A stretch of DNA of 64,000 bases from G963665085 sp963665085 (GTDB taxonomy: Bacteria; Bacteroidota; Bacteroidia; Bacteroidales; JAAAOM01). The position numbers and the translations under genes were made by a program. Position 1 is the first letter of the stretch. The number at the start of each line of letters is the position of its first letter. The notes beneath the pieces are model-generated. The model worked only from the letters and a program-made list of their open reading frames with translations, made no database searches and was not told the origin of the DNA. Location of the stretch: positions 3,906,001 to 3,970,000 of the forward strand of contig CAXXXS010000001.1 of NCBI GenBank assembly GCA_963665085.2. The letters run 5' to 3'. Below are positions 53,744 through 63,414 of this stretch, piece by piece.

Positions 53744-54259
53744 TTATTCAACCAACATTGCCATATTACTTAAAGTAGAACTTACTTTTAAATCATATTT
53801 TGTAGCATTGCTTGGTTTCATCTCAAATTTTAATTTGTCACTATCAACAATAAAATTAATTGCAGAACCAACATCTATGCTACCCTTTTTTTCTGAAATT
53901 ATCAAAGTACTTTGCCCTGTAAGCTTGGAAGTAAGCGACTCTAGATCACTACTCTTACCAAAACTCACAAAGAGAATATTACACTTTGAAACTTCACTTG
54001 CATCTTTAAATCTTACAATAGAGAAAGATTGATTACCTACTTTTTTCCCATTAGTGAATGTTTCCAGCTCGTTAAAAACAGTGCTATTACCAAGGACCCC
54101 AACAACAAAGTCTCCTGAAGTATAGGCCGCAGGCCATTGAATTAACCTGGAGAAATTATAAATAAACATCGATTGAGCCTTAGGAATACCTGTTTGTGCA
54201 TGAATGGTACCTATAGATACGATGATAAAAGAAATAATAACGAAAACGGACTTTTTCAT
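53744..54259 (-). CDS. YfiR-family periplasmic protein
   Basis: 171 residues with a signal peptide (cleavage near IHAQ). YfiR signatures are present: AQSMFIYNFSRLIQWP, FVVGVLGNS, SKCNILFVS, then GSIDVGSAINFIVDSDKLKFEM. In Pseudomonas YfiR represses a membrane diguanylate cyclase (YfiN), but no cyclase gene lies here. Only one cysteine remains in the mature protein, so the YfiR disulfide is missing. It faces aroE end to end, and truA is 51 bp upstream in the same direction. Confidence 0.85.
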   Translation of the reverse strand: MKKSVFVIISFIIVSIGTIHAQTGIPKAQSMFIYNFSRLIQWPAAYTSGDFVVGVLGNSTVFNELETFTNGKKVGNQSFSIVRFKDASEVSKCNILFVSFGKSSDLESLTSKLTGQSTLIISEKKGSIDVGSAINFIVDSDKLKFEMKPSNATKYDLKVSSTLSNMAMLVE

Positions 54260-54310
54260 GGTCTTTATTTTATTGCATTAAACGTATATTAAAATTAAAT
54301 AAAATTTTCT

Positions 54311-55069
54311 TTACTTTCTACGTGCAAAAATTCCAGAAGGATACAAAATATTAGATAAAAATAAACCTTTTGCTGGCACAGATACTCCCGCAGACGATCT
54401 ATCTTGTTTATCCACAACATTTTCAAAGCCATTTAAATCTAATTTTCCATATCCAACATCCAGCAGGGTTCCAACAATAGAGCGGACCATATTTCGTAAA
54501 AATCTATCCGCTGTAATTGTAAAAACAGCAGAATCTTCTTTTATTTCCCATTTTGCATAACGCACATCACACATTGTTGTTTTTACATCAGAATGCAGTT
54601 TGGCAAAACTTTTAAAGTCAGAATACTTCAATAACAAAGCAGCACACTCATTCATTTTATCATAATCGGGTACACGGTGGATATACCAACTTAACTCCTG
54701 GTTAAATGGATTTTTTTTATGGTGCACATAATAATTGTATGTACGCGATTCTGCCTGAAACCTGGCATGAGCATCATCAACTACTTTTGTTATCGTATAT
54801 AAAACTATATCTGGCGATAAAAACTGATTAATTTTCATAATCAATTTATCATCATCTTGCAATAACTCCTGCTTACTATCAAAATGAGCTACAAAATAAT
54901 CAGCATGCACCCCGGTATCTGTTCTTCCTGCACCTGTTACAGTAATTTCTTCAGAAAGAATCAAGGAAAAAACTTTGTTTAGTTCTCCTTGAATTGTAGA
55001 AGAGTTATCCTGAACCTGCCAACCATGAAAATTTGTCCCTTTATATGCTAATTCTAAAAAATATCTCAT
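54311..55069 (-). CDS. truA: tRNA pseudouridine(38-40) synthase
   Basis: 252 residues. It isomerises uridines 38-40 in the anticodon stem-loop of tRNAs. The catalytic aspartate is in VTGAGRTDTGVHA near residue 52. The opening YFLELAYKGTNFHGWQVQ, SRTYNYYVHH and FLRNMVRSIVGTLLDVG are typical of TruA. It is followed after 51 bp by the yfiR-like gene. Confidence 0.96.
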   Translation of the reverse strand: MRYFLELAYKGTNFHGWQVQDNSSTIQGELNKVFSLILSEEITVTGAGRTDTGVHADYFVAHFDSKQELLQDDDKLIMKINQFLSPDIVLYTITKVVDDAHARFQAESRTYNYYVHHKKNPFNQELSWYIHRVPDYDKMNECAALLLKYSDFKSFAKLHSDVKTTMCDVRYAKWEIKEDSAVFTITADRFLRNMVRSIVGTLLDVGYGKLDLNGFENVVDKQDRSSAGVSVPAKGLFLSNILYPSGIFARRK

Positions 55070-55189
55070 CTATTATTAAAATATATACACAATAATACAG
55101 TAAAATTGTCAGTGATGTCAAATATCTCCAACAAAAATAATTTATTGCAAAACTCTATATAGCAGGAGTTTAATTATTGAGGAGATAAT

Positions 55190-55205
55190 TTAACATTTTT
55201 TAACT
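55190..55205. promoter_or_regulatory. TTAACA/TTAACT direct repeat upstream of the MoxR-Bat operon
   Basis: TTAACA at 55190 and TTAACT at 55200 repeat with 10-bp pitch, similar to the pair at 17686-17701. It is 122 bp before the moxR start. Chance is possible in AT-rich DNA. Confidence 0.25.
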
Positions 55206-55326
55206 CGATATAAATCATTGATAATTAGCTGTTTAAATAAACAGGCAAAATAAGGTCTTTGAAATGGTCTAAATTTTGGATTTTTTTGCACAATATTTTT
55301 TAATCTTCAATTTCTTACTTAAAGTT

Positions 55327-56322
55327 ATGAATGAAGTAGCAAACATTAAAGAACTAAACGAACGAATACAGAAAGAAAGCTCCTTTGTTGATCTTGTGTC
55401 AATGGAGATGAATAAGGTAATTGTTGGACAAAAACACCTGGTAGAAAGTTTACTTGTGGGGTTATTATCAGACGGGCATATACTTCTTGAAGGAGTTCCA
55501 GGGTTAGCAAAGACTTTAGCAATAAATACTTTAGCTACAACGATTGAGGCGAAATTTAGTAGAATCCAATTTACTCCGGATTTACTTCCTGCGGATCTTA
55601 TTGGTACAATGATTTACAGTCAGAAAAGCGAAGAATTTATTGTAAAGAAGGGACCTATCTTTTCAAACTTTATTTTAGCGGATGAGATAAACCGTTCTCC
55701 GGCTAAAGTTCAAAGTGCTTTGTTGGAAGCAATGCAAGAGAAACAAGTTACAATTGGTGAAAAAACTTATATTTTAGAAAAGCCATTTCTTGTTTTGGCG
55801 ACTCAAAACCCAATAGAACAAGAAGGGACTTATCCTCTTCCGGAAGCACAGCTCGACAGGTTTATGCTTAAGGTTATTATTGATTATCCGAAGAAAGATG
55901 AAGAGCAAATGATTATTCGAGAGAACCTTGCTCAAAATTTCCCTAAGGCTAATCAAATTTTAAAGCCGGAAGATATCCTTAAAGCCCGTGGCATCGTAAA
56001 AGATGTTTATATGGATGAAAAAATAGAAAGATATATTCTTGATATTGTTTTCGCAACACGATTCCCCGGCGATTATAATTTAGCTCAATTCCAGAACCTG
56101 ATTAGTTATGGAGGTTCGCCAAGAGCAAGTATCAATTTAGCGAAGGCTTCAAAAGCATATGCATTTATAAAAAGAAGAGGCTATGTAATTCCAGAGGATG
56201 TGAGAGCTGTTTGCTATGATGTAATGAGACACAGAATTGGATTAACTTATGAAGCCGAAGCTGAGAATGTTACTTCAGAGGATATTATTACTGAGATTCT
56301 TAATACAATAGAAGTACCTTAG
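55327..56322 (+). CDS. moxR: MoxR-family AAA+ ATPase
   Basis: 331 residues from the ATG at 55327 (MNEVANIKELNERI); a TTG 17 codons upstream is not needed. Walker A (LLEGVPGLAKTLAIN), Walker B (FILADEINRSPAK), sensor 1 (LATQNPIEQEGTYPLPEAQ) and the C-terminal lid (SYGGSPRASINL) are intact. MoxR proteins act as chaperones for VWA-domain partners. It heads the co-directional moxR, DUF58, DUF4381, batA-E run, and the next gene begins 3 bp after its stop. Confidence 0.95.
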   Translation: MNEVANIKELNERIQKESSFVDLVSMEMNKVIVGQKHLVESLLVGLLSDGHILLEGVPGLAKTLAINTLATTIEAKFSRIQFTPDLLPADLIGTMIYSQKSEEFIVKKGPIFSNFILADEINRSPAKVQSALLEAMQEKQVTIGEKTYILEKPFLVLATQNPIEQEGTYPLPEAQLDRFMLKVIIDYPKKDEEQMIIRENLAQNFPKANQILKPEDILKARGIVKDVYMDEKIERYILDIVFATRFPGDYNLAQFQNLISYGGSPRASINLAKASKAYAFIKRRGYVIPEDVRAVCYDVMRHRIGLTYEAEAENVTSEDIITEILNTIEVP

Positions 56323-56325
56323 AGT

Positions 56326-56739
56326 ATGTTAAAAACTGTTCAAATATTGTTGCTTTTAAGCATTATTTCACCTGTAGCATTACCACAACACTTTATTGGA
56401 ATGCATAGTGAAGCTGTAGAAGAGATTATGACTGAGGATTACCCTGACTTTAACCAGGATAAATCTTTTGTTAACAAATCTTTTAATTACTTAAAATTTG
56501 TAGACAATCTTGAACAACAAACCTGGCTCTTTTTTCTTGACGACAATGATTATTGTAAGTCTTCTAAACTTGTTTGCGATTATCTCTTACTCGATGATAA
56601 AGTTGCAGAGCTAAACAATTCTTACAAAAAAGTTGGTGACTTATCCTGGAAATATCAGGAAAACAAGAAAAACTTCAGTGTTACCCTGAAAAAAGAGGAA
56701 TGGTTTTTTAGTATTTTGACAAAACCAATAGACAATTAG
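56326..56739 (+). CDS. Small exported protein of unknown function inside the MoxR-Bat operon
   Basis: 137 residues with a signal peptide (cleavage near ALPQ). The mature part is compact with FNYLKFVDNLEQQTWLFFLDDNDYCKSSKLVCDY, a pair of cysteines close together and a KNFSVTLKKEEWFFSI end. I do not recognise a family. It sits 3 bp after moxR and 2 bp before the DUF58 gene, so it belongs to the operon. Its role may be in the periplasmic part of the Bat complex. Confidence 0.75.
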   Translation: MLKTVQILLLLSIISPVALPQHFIGMHSEAVEEIMTEDYPDFNQDKSFVNKSFNYLKFVDNLEQQTWLFFLDDNDYCKSSKLVCDYLLLDDKVAELNNSYKKVGDLSWKYQENKKNFSVTLKKEEWFFSILTKPIDN

Positions 56740-56741
56740 GC

Positions 56742-57605
56742 GTGGAAGCATCAGAATTACTGAAAAGAGTACGAAAAATTGAAATAAAAACCCGGGGACT
56801 TTCAAAACATATTTTTGCCGGCGAATATCATAGCGCTTTCAAAGGTAAAGGAATGGCGTTTAGTGAGGTTCGAGAATATCAATACGGGGATGACATTCGT
56901 AATATCGACTGGAATGTTACAGCTCGTTTTAATCATCCTTATGTTAAAATATTTGAAGAAGAAAGAGAGCTAACAGTAATGCTTTTAGTTGATGTGAGTG
57001 GTTCAAGAGATTTTGGGACACAGCATCAGTTAAAAAAGAATTTAATTACAGAAGTATCTGCTGTTCTTTCGTTTTCTGCGATTCAGAATAATGACAAGAT
57101 TGGAGTAATATTTTTCAGTGATAAAATTGAAAAGTTTATCCCTCCCAAAAAAGGCCGACAGCATATTCTTCGAATAATCCGAGAACTTATTGAATTTCAA
57201 CCCGAGAGTAAACAAACAAATATAAGTGAAGCATTGCGTTATCTTACCAATGCTTTAAAGAAGAGATGCACTGCATTTATTTTGTCTGACTTTTATGACA
57301 CAAATTTTGATGATGCACTAAGGATTGCAAATAATAAACATGATTTAGTAGCCCTCAGGATTTATGATAAAAGAGAAACGGAGATACCCAACATAGGATT
57401 AACGCGTTTTATTGATGCAGAAACTGGCAAAGACATGTGGATCGACACATCGAACAAGGCAGTTAGAAATCAATACAAACAGTGGTGGGAGAAAAAAACA
57501 AATGAACTCACCTCAATTTTCTCCAGAAGTGGTGTTGATAATACTACTTTAGCTACAGACGAAGATTATGTAAAACCTTTATTGAGTCTCTTTAAAAAAA
57601 GATAA
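56742..57605 (+). CDS. DUF58 (VWA-like) partner of MoxR
   Basis: 287 residues starting with GTG at 56742, 2 bp after the previous stop. The DUF58 core is visible: GEYHSAFKGKGMAFSEVREYQYGDDIRNIDWNVT-type segment near residues 27-60, then the MIDAS-like MLLVDVSGSRD near residue 82 and AFILSDFYD near residue 178. It is cytoplasmic and probably the client of MoxR. It is cotranscribed with the genes around it. Confidence 0.92.
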   Translation: MEASELLKRVRKIEIKTRGLSKHIFAGEYHSAFKGKGMAFSEVREYQYGDDIRNIDWNVTARFNHPYVKIFEEERELTVMLLVDVSGSRDFGTQHQLKKNLITEVSAVLSFSAIQNNDKIGVIFFSDKIEKFIPPKKGRQHILRIIRELIEFQPESKQTNISEALRYLTNALKKRCTAFILSDFYDTNFDDALRIANNKHDLVALRIYDKRETEIPNIGLTRFIDAETGKDMWIDTSNKAVRNQYKQWWEKKTNELTSIFSRSGVDNTTLATDEDYVKPLLSLFKKR

Positions 57606-57616
57606 TATACTGTGTG

Positions 57617-58621
57617 ATGAAGAGATTGTTGATTATAATATTATTATTTTCAAGTATAGGCAATTTAACGTTTGGCCAATTAATTATTATTAATGCTAAA
57701 CCAGATTCAAGTAAAATTCGAGTTGGTGACCAAATTGGTTATAAAATAGAAATTTCACATAAAAAAGGTGTTGCAATTACTTTTCCGGAGTTTAATGGTC
57801 AACTAACTGATGAAATTGAAATTCTTGAAGAATTAAGCTCCGATACTCTTCTAACGGATGAAGAAGTTAAAATTACACGTTCGTATCTAATTACTTCTTT
57901 CGACAGTGGATTGCATTATATTCCTCCGATAAAATTCCCATTTCAAAGTAGTGAAATATCAGATACTGTAGAAACAGCAGCATCATACCTCGAAGTTACA
58001 AATGTTGATGTAAACCTTGAAGAAGATATAAAAGATATTCGGGATCAGTATAAAGCACCAATCACCTTTGCAGAATTACTTCCCTATATTTTGGGTGGTT
58101 TAGGTTTAATTATCCTCATTCTTTTTATAATTTACTATATACGACGAAAGAAACAGGATAAGCCAATTATTAAGATTGAAAAGCCTAAAGAACCAGCCCA
58201 TCAGATTGCTTTTAAAGAATTAGAAAAACTAAAAGATGAAAAACTTTGGCAACAAGGTAAGGTTAAAGAATACTATACCCGTTTAACAGATATCATTCGA
58301 CTTTATATCGAAGAGAGATTCTCTATCCCAGCAATGGAAGAAACTACGGATGAACTTCTACAATCATTCAGAGAGAAGGGTGAACATAAACAACTTCATT
58401 TTGAAATATTAAGGCAACTGCTAACAACTGCTGATTTAGTGAAGTTTGCAAAAGAGAAACCTCTACCTGATGAAAACGATGGTTATTATAAAAATGCTTA
58501 TGACTATATCAAACAAACGATGGTTATAGAGCAGAAAACCATTGAGCAGTTAAAAGAAGAACACGAGAAAAATAAAGAGAGCAACGAAAATATAGCAGTT
58601 GAAGATAAAACAGAGAAATAG
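57617..58621 (+). CDS. DUF4381/BatD-like membrane protein of the Bat operon
   Basis: 334 residues from the ATG at 57617 (a GTG just before it is less likely). A signal peptide (cleavage near LTFGQ) is followed by a beta-rich periplasmic domain (KIRVGDQIGYKIEISHKKGV...), one membrane helix (LPYILGGLGLIILILFIIYYI, about 155-176) and a cytoplasmic C-terminal domain (EYYTRLTDIIRLYIEERFSIPAMEETTDEL). This matches DUF4381-type proteins found between DUF58 and the VWA genes. It probably links the periplasmic Bat proteins to the cytoplasmic MoxR part. It abuts batA directly. Confidence 0.8.
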   Translation: MKRLLIIILLFSSIGNLTFGQLIIINAKPDSSKIRVGDQIGYKIEISHKKGVAITFPEFNGQLTDEIEILEELSSDTLLTDEEVKITRSYLITSFDSGLHYIPPIKFPFQSSEISDTVETAASYLEVTNVDVNLEEDIKDIRDQYKAPITFAELLPYILGGLGLIILILFIIYYIRRKKQDKPIIKIEKPKEPAHQIAFKELEKLKDEKLWQQGKVKEYYTRLTDIIRLYIEERFSIPAMEETTDELLQSFREKGEHKQLHFEILRQLLTTADLVKFAKEKPLPDENDGYYKNAYDYIKQTMVIEQKTIEQLKEEHEKNKESNENIAVEDKTEK

Positions 58622-59617
58622 ATGAGAGATATTACATTTGCTAATCCGGGTTTCTTTTTATTGTTATTGCTTTTAATACCATTGATAGCATGGTATATAC
58701 TAAAGCAAAAAAACATACATGCATCCATACAACTTTCATCAACATCAGCCTTTAGTGGGGCGCCAAAAACATTTAGAAATTATCTGAGACATATATTATT
58801 TGGTCTTCGCAACATTATTTTTATATTGTTAATCGTTGCACTTGCTCGTCCCCAATCAACAGACAGATGGCAGGATACTTCAACTGAAGGAATTGATATT
58901 ATGTTGGCGTTGGATATTTCTACCAGTATGCTTGCTCAAGATTTTAAACCCAACAGAATTGAAGCATCAAAAGATGTGGCTATGAAATTTATTTCCGGCA
59001 GAGAATATGACAGAATGGGCTTGGTTGTTTTTAGTGGAGAAAGTTTTACTCAATGTCCACTAACAGTAGACCATGCTGTTTTACTTAATCTTTTTCAAGA
59101 TGTAAAAAGCGGATTGATTGAAGATGGTACAGCAATCGGCATGGGATTAGCTACTTCGGTAAACCGTCTTAAAGACAGCAAAGCAAAAAGCAAAGTAGTA
59201 ATTCTACTTACCGATGGTGTAAATAACATGGGAGATGTTGATCCCGTAACAGCTTCGGATTTGGCAAATGCATTTGGAATTCGAGTGTACACAATTGGTG
59301 TCGGTTCAAATGGTATGGTTCCATTTCCTTTCGAAGATGCTTTTGGTCGTCAGGTTATCAGACAGGTTGAGATGCCACTTGACGAAGATATACTAAAAGA
59401 AATCGCAGACAAAACCGGTGGTAGGTACTACAGAGCAACAAATAAAGATGCCCTTGAACAGATCTATAATGAAATCGATCAGCTTGAAAAATCAAAAATT
59501 GATGTTAAGCAGCATAAACGTGTTAACGAGGAATATTTTCTGTTTGTCTTAGCTGCTGGTTTATTATTTTTAATTGAAGTTGTATTGAGGTATGTTTTCT
59601 TAAAAAATATTCCATAA
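58622..59617 (+). CDS. batA: BatA: membrane-anchored VWA protein
   Basis: 331 residues. Two N-terminal helices (about 8-25 and 58-75) and one C-terminal helix (about 302-322) flank a von Willebrand A domain with an intact MIDAS: DIMLALDISTSMLAQDF (DxSxS), then DGTAIG (Thr) and LLTDGVNN (Asp). BatA-E proteins act at the periplasmic side in oxidative and membrane stress tolerance. It begins right after the previous stop and is 11 bp before batB. Confidence 0.93.
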   Translation: MRDITFANPGFFLLLLLLIPLIAWYILKQKNIHASIQLSSTSAFSGAPKTFRNYLRHILFGLRNIIFILLIVALARPQSTDRWQDTSTEGIDIMLALDISTSMLAQDFKPNRIEASKDVAMKFISGREYDRMGLVVFSGESFTQCPLTVDHAVLLNLFQDVKSGLIEDGTAIGMGLATSVNRLKDSKAKSKVVILLTDGVNNMGDVDPVTASDLANAFGIRVYTIGVGSNGMVPFPFEDAFGRQVIRQVEMPLDEDILKEIADKTGGRYYRATNKDALEQIYNEIDQLEKSKIDVKQHKRVNEEYFLFVLAAGLLFLIEVVLRYVFLKNIP

Positions 59618-59628
59618 AATAAAATTCT

Positions 59629-60678
59629 ATGTTTCGATTTGAACACGATTACATATTATTTGGCTTAGTTTTAATCCCTATTGTTTGGATTATATTTCTA
59701 TTGGCACGCAGAAACCGTCAAAAAGCAATTAAAGCATTTGGAGAACTATCTGTTATTCAACAATTGATGCCTCATGTATCAAAGTCTAAAAGTAACTGGA
59801 AGTTTATACTAATCAGTGTAGGACTAGCGTTTCTAATTATTGGAGGTGCAGGGCCACAATTTGGCAGCAAGCTCGAAGAAGTTAAAAGAGAAGGTATAGA
59901 GATAATCATTGCATTAGACGTATCTAACAGTATGTTAGCTGAAGATATAAAACCCAATCGTTTGGAAAGAGCAAAACAAGCAATCTCCCGTTTAGTTGAG
60001 AAACTACAGGATGATAGAATTGGATTAATTGTTTTTGCAGGTGATGCATACATTCAGATTCCTATTACATCTGATTATATCTCAGCAAAAATGTTTCTTG
60101 AAACAATAAATACCGATATTGTTCCAAAACAAGGAACAGCAATTGGTTCTGCAATTGAATTGGGTATACGTTCTTTTAGTCCAAATACGGATGCCAGCAA
60201 AGTATTGGTTATTATCACTGATGGAGAAAACCATGAAGACGATGCAGTAAAAGCAGCAGAAGCAGCAGCAGAAAAAGGTATTTCTGTTTATACGATAGGC
60301 ATGGGTTCGCCTAATGGTTCTCCTATCCCTGTGTATTCCGGAAGTGGAAAATCTTACAGAAAAGATAACCAGGGAAACACTGTTATTAGTAAACTTGATG
60401 AAGAAACTTTAAGTAAAGTTGCTATTGCTGGAAATGGAAACTATATCTTAGCAAGCAATTCTAACGTTGGCTTAAATAAAATGTTTGACGAATTAAAAGA
60501 ATTAGAGACTGCTGAATTTGATTCAAAGGTTTACACAGAATATGAAGATCGCTTTCAATATATGATTGGATTTGCATTCTTACTATTATTGATAGAGGTT
60601 TTTACTACTGAAAGAAAAAGCAGATGGTTAGGTAACATTAACCTGTTTGGAGAACGAAAAAAGGAGGGGCAGTTATGA
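59629..60678 (+). CDS. batB: BatB: membrane-anchored VWA protein
   Basis: 349 residues with the same architecture as BatA: two N-terminal helices, a VWA domain with MIDAS (IIALDVSNSMLAEDIKPNR, KQGTAIG, IITDGENHED) and a C-terminal helix near residue 307-325. The similarity shows an old duplication with BatA. Its last 4 bp overlap the batC start (ATGA), so they are translationally coupled. Confidence 0.93.
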   Translation: MFRFEHDYILFGLVLIPIVWIIFLLARRNRQKAIKAFGELSVIQQLMPHVSKSKSNWKFILISVGLAFLIIGGAGPQFGSKLEEVKREGIEIIIALDVSNSMLAEDIKPNRLERAKQAISRLVEKLQDDRIGLIVFAGDAYIQIPITSDYISAKMFLETINTDIVPKQGTAIGSAIELGIRSFSPNTDASKVLVIITDGENHEDDAVKAAEAAAEKGISVYTIGMGSPNGSPIPVYSGSGKSYRKDNQGNTVISKLDEETLSKVAIAGNGNYILASNSNVGLNKMFDELKELETAEFDSKVYTEYEDRFQYMIGFAFLLLLIEVFTTERKSRWLGNINLFGERKKEGQL

Positions 60679-61418
60679 GAATAACAAGCTTAATAATAGG
60701 TTTAATTATTACTTCTGCGCTACATGCACAGACTGACAAAAAATATATTCGTGAAGGAAATTCAAAGTTTGAAAACAACAACTTTGACGAAGCAGAAATT
60801 GATTACAGAAAAGCTTTGGATGAAAATAACAATTCGGATAAGGCCAAGTATAACCTGGGAGGCTCTCTTTATAAACAAGAAAAATATGAAGACGCAGGAA
60901 AGATCTACGGAGAAATGGTACAGCTTCCCTCTGATAAAAAAGAGTTAGCCCGATATTATCACAATTTAGGTAATTCTTTATTTAAAGCAAATGATTTAGC
61001 CAACAGTGTTGAAGCATACAAAAATGCTTTACGCAATGATCCAACAGCTGAAGATACACGGTATAACCTTGTGTATGCCCAGAAAAAATTACAACAACAG
61101 CAGCAGCAGAATCAACAAAATCAAGATCAACAAAACAAGGATCAGCAGAATCAGGATCAAGAACAGAATCAGGATCAGCAACAGCAAGATCAGGAACAAA
61201 AAGAACAAGATCAGCAACAACAACAGGATCAACAGCAACAACAAAACGAACAAGATCAGCAGCAACAACAACAACCTCAAACTCAGAAAGCTGAAATTTC
61301 AGAAGAAGATGCAAGAAGGCTTTTAGAGGCCCTTGAAAACGAGGAAAAAGATTTACAACAAAAATTGATGGAACAAAAAGCCCAATCAAAAAAGGTGAAA
61401 ACCGAAAAGAATTGGTAG
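60675..61418 (+). CDS. batC: BatC: TPR protein with long Gln/Asp-rich tail
   Basis: 247 residues with a signal peptide (cleavage near LHAQ). TPR repeats cover about residues 23-135 (KFENNNFDEAEIDYRKALDEN-type). From about residue 138 to 205 the protein is almost only Gln, Asp, Asn and Glu, encoded by repetitive CAA/CAG/GAT codons at about 61087-61285. A helical end (EISEEDARRLLEALENEEK...) follows, a conserved BatC feature. The low-complexity linker is likely to vary in length by slippage. Confidence 0.9.
   Translation: MRITSLIIGLIITSALHAQTDKKYIREGNSKFENNNFDEAEIDYRKALDENNNSDKAKYNLGGSLYKQEKYEDAGKIYGEMVQLPSDKKELARYYHNLGNSLFKANDLANSVEAYKNALRNDPTAEDTRYNLVYAQKKLQQQQQQNQQNQDQQNKDQQNQDQEQNQDQQQQDQEQKEQDQQQQQDQQQQQNEQDQQQQQQPQTQKAEISEEDARRLLEALENEEKDLQQKLMEQKAQSKKVKTEKNW
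61087..61285 (+). repeat. Low-complexity Gln/Asp-codon tract in batC
   Basis: Irregular repeats of CAACAG, AATCAA and GATCAG triplets keep the frame. Long frames on the other strand here are shadows of this composition. Confidence 0.85.
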
Positions 61419-61425
61419 ATTTATA

Positions 61426-63276
61426 ATGAATATGAACAGATATAAAACAACATTTATAATATTTCAGATACTTTTATTTACCGGATGTTTTAGTCTGGTA
61501 GAAGCACAAGATGTATCTGTTACTGCATCTGCGCCCCGTGTTGTACAAGTTGGAGAACAATTCCGGGTAACATTTTCAGTAAATGAACAACCCTCTTCGC
61601 TTATACCTCCTGAATTTGATAATTTCGATTTACTGGGAGGGCCAAGTTCATCGAGTAGTAGTAGCGTACAAATTATCAATGGAAAAATGACACAGAGTGT
61701 CGAAATTTCTTACACATACTATTTACAGGCAGAAAAAGAAGGAAAGTATGAAATAGGAGCAGCAACTGCTACAGTTAAAAAGAAAGCGTACAAATCAGAC
61801 CCTATCACTGTTGAAGTTGTTAAAGGTAGTGCACCTCAACAGCAACAACAATCATCATCATCAAGTCAGTCCCAACAATCCTCTTCGCAAGGTGATGCTC
61901 AAATATCAGGAGACAATTTATACATCCGTGTATTAACAAATAAAACCCGTACATATCAAGGCGAAAACCTTGTTGCCACTATAAAAATTTACTCTAAAGT
62001 AAATATTGGTGGACTTGAAAATTTTGAAATCCCTACTTTTGCAGGATTTTACAAACAGGAAATCGAAATACCTGAACTTTCTCAGCTTACACGTGAAAAT
62101 GTAAACGGAGAAATATTTTATACAGGTGTTTTAAAACAATACCTGTTGTTTCCTCAAAAATCTGGCGATATAACAATTGAACCTGCATCACTGGATGTAC
62201 TTGTTCAACAGAGGGTGCAAAGCCGTTCACGGAGTATTTTTGATGATTTCTTTGGTCCCCAGGTGCAGACATTCAGAAAAAACATAAAGAGTAAACCAAT
62301 AATAATTAAAGTAAGTACATTGCCACAATCTGCCCCAGAATCTTTTAAAAATGCTGTTGGAGAATATAAATTCTCTACAACTATTGATAAAACAGAGGCA
62401 GTTACCAATGATGCAATTACTTTACGGGTAAATGTTACCGGTTCAGGGAACCTGAAGTTACTGGACGAACCAGAGGTAAATCTCCCTCCTTCATTGGAAT
62501 CTTACGATCCTAAGATCAATCTAAATGTTAGAAACACAGCTAATGGAGCTGCAGGTTCAAAGACTTTTGAATACCTGATAATTCCTAGAACAGCTGGAAA
62601 TTACAGGATTGCTCCAATAGAATTCACGTATTTTAATCCAAGTACTAAAAAATATATTACTGAGACAAGCGAAGAAATTAATCTCTCTATAGAAAAAGGG
62701 AATGGAGATGCCGCTTCAACTGTAATTTCAGGATTATCAAAAGAAGATGTTAAGTTTATTGGGAAAGATATACAGTTTATTAAGCAGGGAAATCCTAAGA
62801 TAAGGCCTATGAATAAAATATTCTTTAGTACAAGACCATTCTATTTTGTTTATGGAATCGCAGTAATTCTATTTGGGCTAATTACAATAATACAAAGAGA
62901 AAGAATAAAACGTAATGCAAATGTTAGTCTGGTAAAAAACAGGAAAGCTAATAAGTTAGCGAACAAACGATTTAAAGTTGCTAAAAACGCATTAAAAGAG
63001 AATAAGAAAGAACAATTCTACGAGGAATTGGTAAAGGGATTGTGGGGTTATTTAGGAGATAAACTAACAATTCCTGTTGCTGATATTTCTCGCGAAAAAG
63101 CTAAAATTGAATTTGATAATCTGGACATTGATGATGAGTTACAAGATAACTTCTTTGAAGTGATTGACAACTGTGAGTTTGCGCGTTATGCTCCTGTAAG
63201 TGAAGGGGAACAAATGAATGAAGATTATCAAAAAGCAGTGAATTTAATTTCGAAATTAGAACAGAAAATAAAATAA
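61426..63276 (+). CDS. batD: BatD: oxygen-tolerance-type membrane protein
   Basis: 616 residues with a signal peptide (cleavage near VEAQ). The BatD domains (DVSVTASAPRVVQVGEQFRVTFSVN, then NLYIRVLTNKTRTYQGENLVATIKIYSK and VTNDAITLRVNVTGSGNLKLLD) are immunoglobulin-like and periplasmic. A serine- and glutamine-rich linker lies near residues 143-158. One helix (FYFVYGIAVILFGLITII, about 472-490) and a cytoplasmic tail follow. The tail ends with a FEVIDNCEFARYAPVSEGEQM segment also common in this family. It is 7 bp after batC. Confidence 0.92.
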   Translation: MNMNRYKTTFIIFQILLFTGCFSLVEAQDVSVTASAPRVVQVGEQFRVTFSVNEQPSSLIPPEFDNFDLLGGPSSSSSSSVQIINGKMTQSVEISYTYYLQAEKEGKYEIGAATATVKKKAYKSDPITVEVVKGSAPQQQQQSSSSSQSQQSSSQGDAQISGDNLYIRVLTNKTRTYQGENLVATIKIYSKVNIGGLENFEIPTFAGFYKQEIEIPELSQLTRENVNGEIFYTGVLKQYLLFPQKSGDITIEPASLDVLVQQRVQSRSRSIFDDFFGPQVQTFRKNIKSKPIIIKVSTLPQSAPESFKNAVGEYKFSTTIDKTEAVTNDAITLRVNVTGSGNLKLLDEPEVNLPPSLESYDPKINLNVRNTANGAAGSKTFEYLIIPRTAGNYRIAPIEFTYFNPSTKKYITETSEEINLSIEKGNGDAASTVISGLSKEDVKFIGKDIQFIKQGNPKIRPMNKIFFSTRPFYFVYGIAVILFGLITIIQRERIKRNANVSLVKNRKANKLANKRFKVAKNALKENKKEQFYEELVKGLWGYLGDKLTIPVADISREKAKIEFDNLDIDDELQDNFFEVIDNCEFARYAPVSEGEQMNEDYQKAVNLISKLEQKIK

Positions 63277-63414
63277 ATATGCTTTACTTTTTCTGAGATA
63301 ACTCAGACGACTTAAAGGATAAGAAACATCAAAAAGGAAACAGTCTTGATGCACATATAAGCAAAGATGTGAATACGCAGGCAAAAAAGAACGTTTCTAC
63401 AGAATTTTAAACAA

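Noticed and set aside
60982..61389. Minus-strand 135-codon frame opposite batC
   Set aside because: It is the antisense of the Gln/Asp tract and reads as Val/Leu/Asp repeats. The plus-strand batC is certain.
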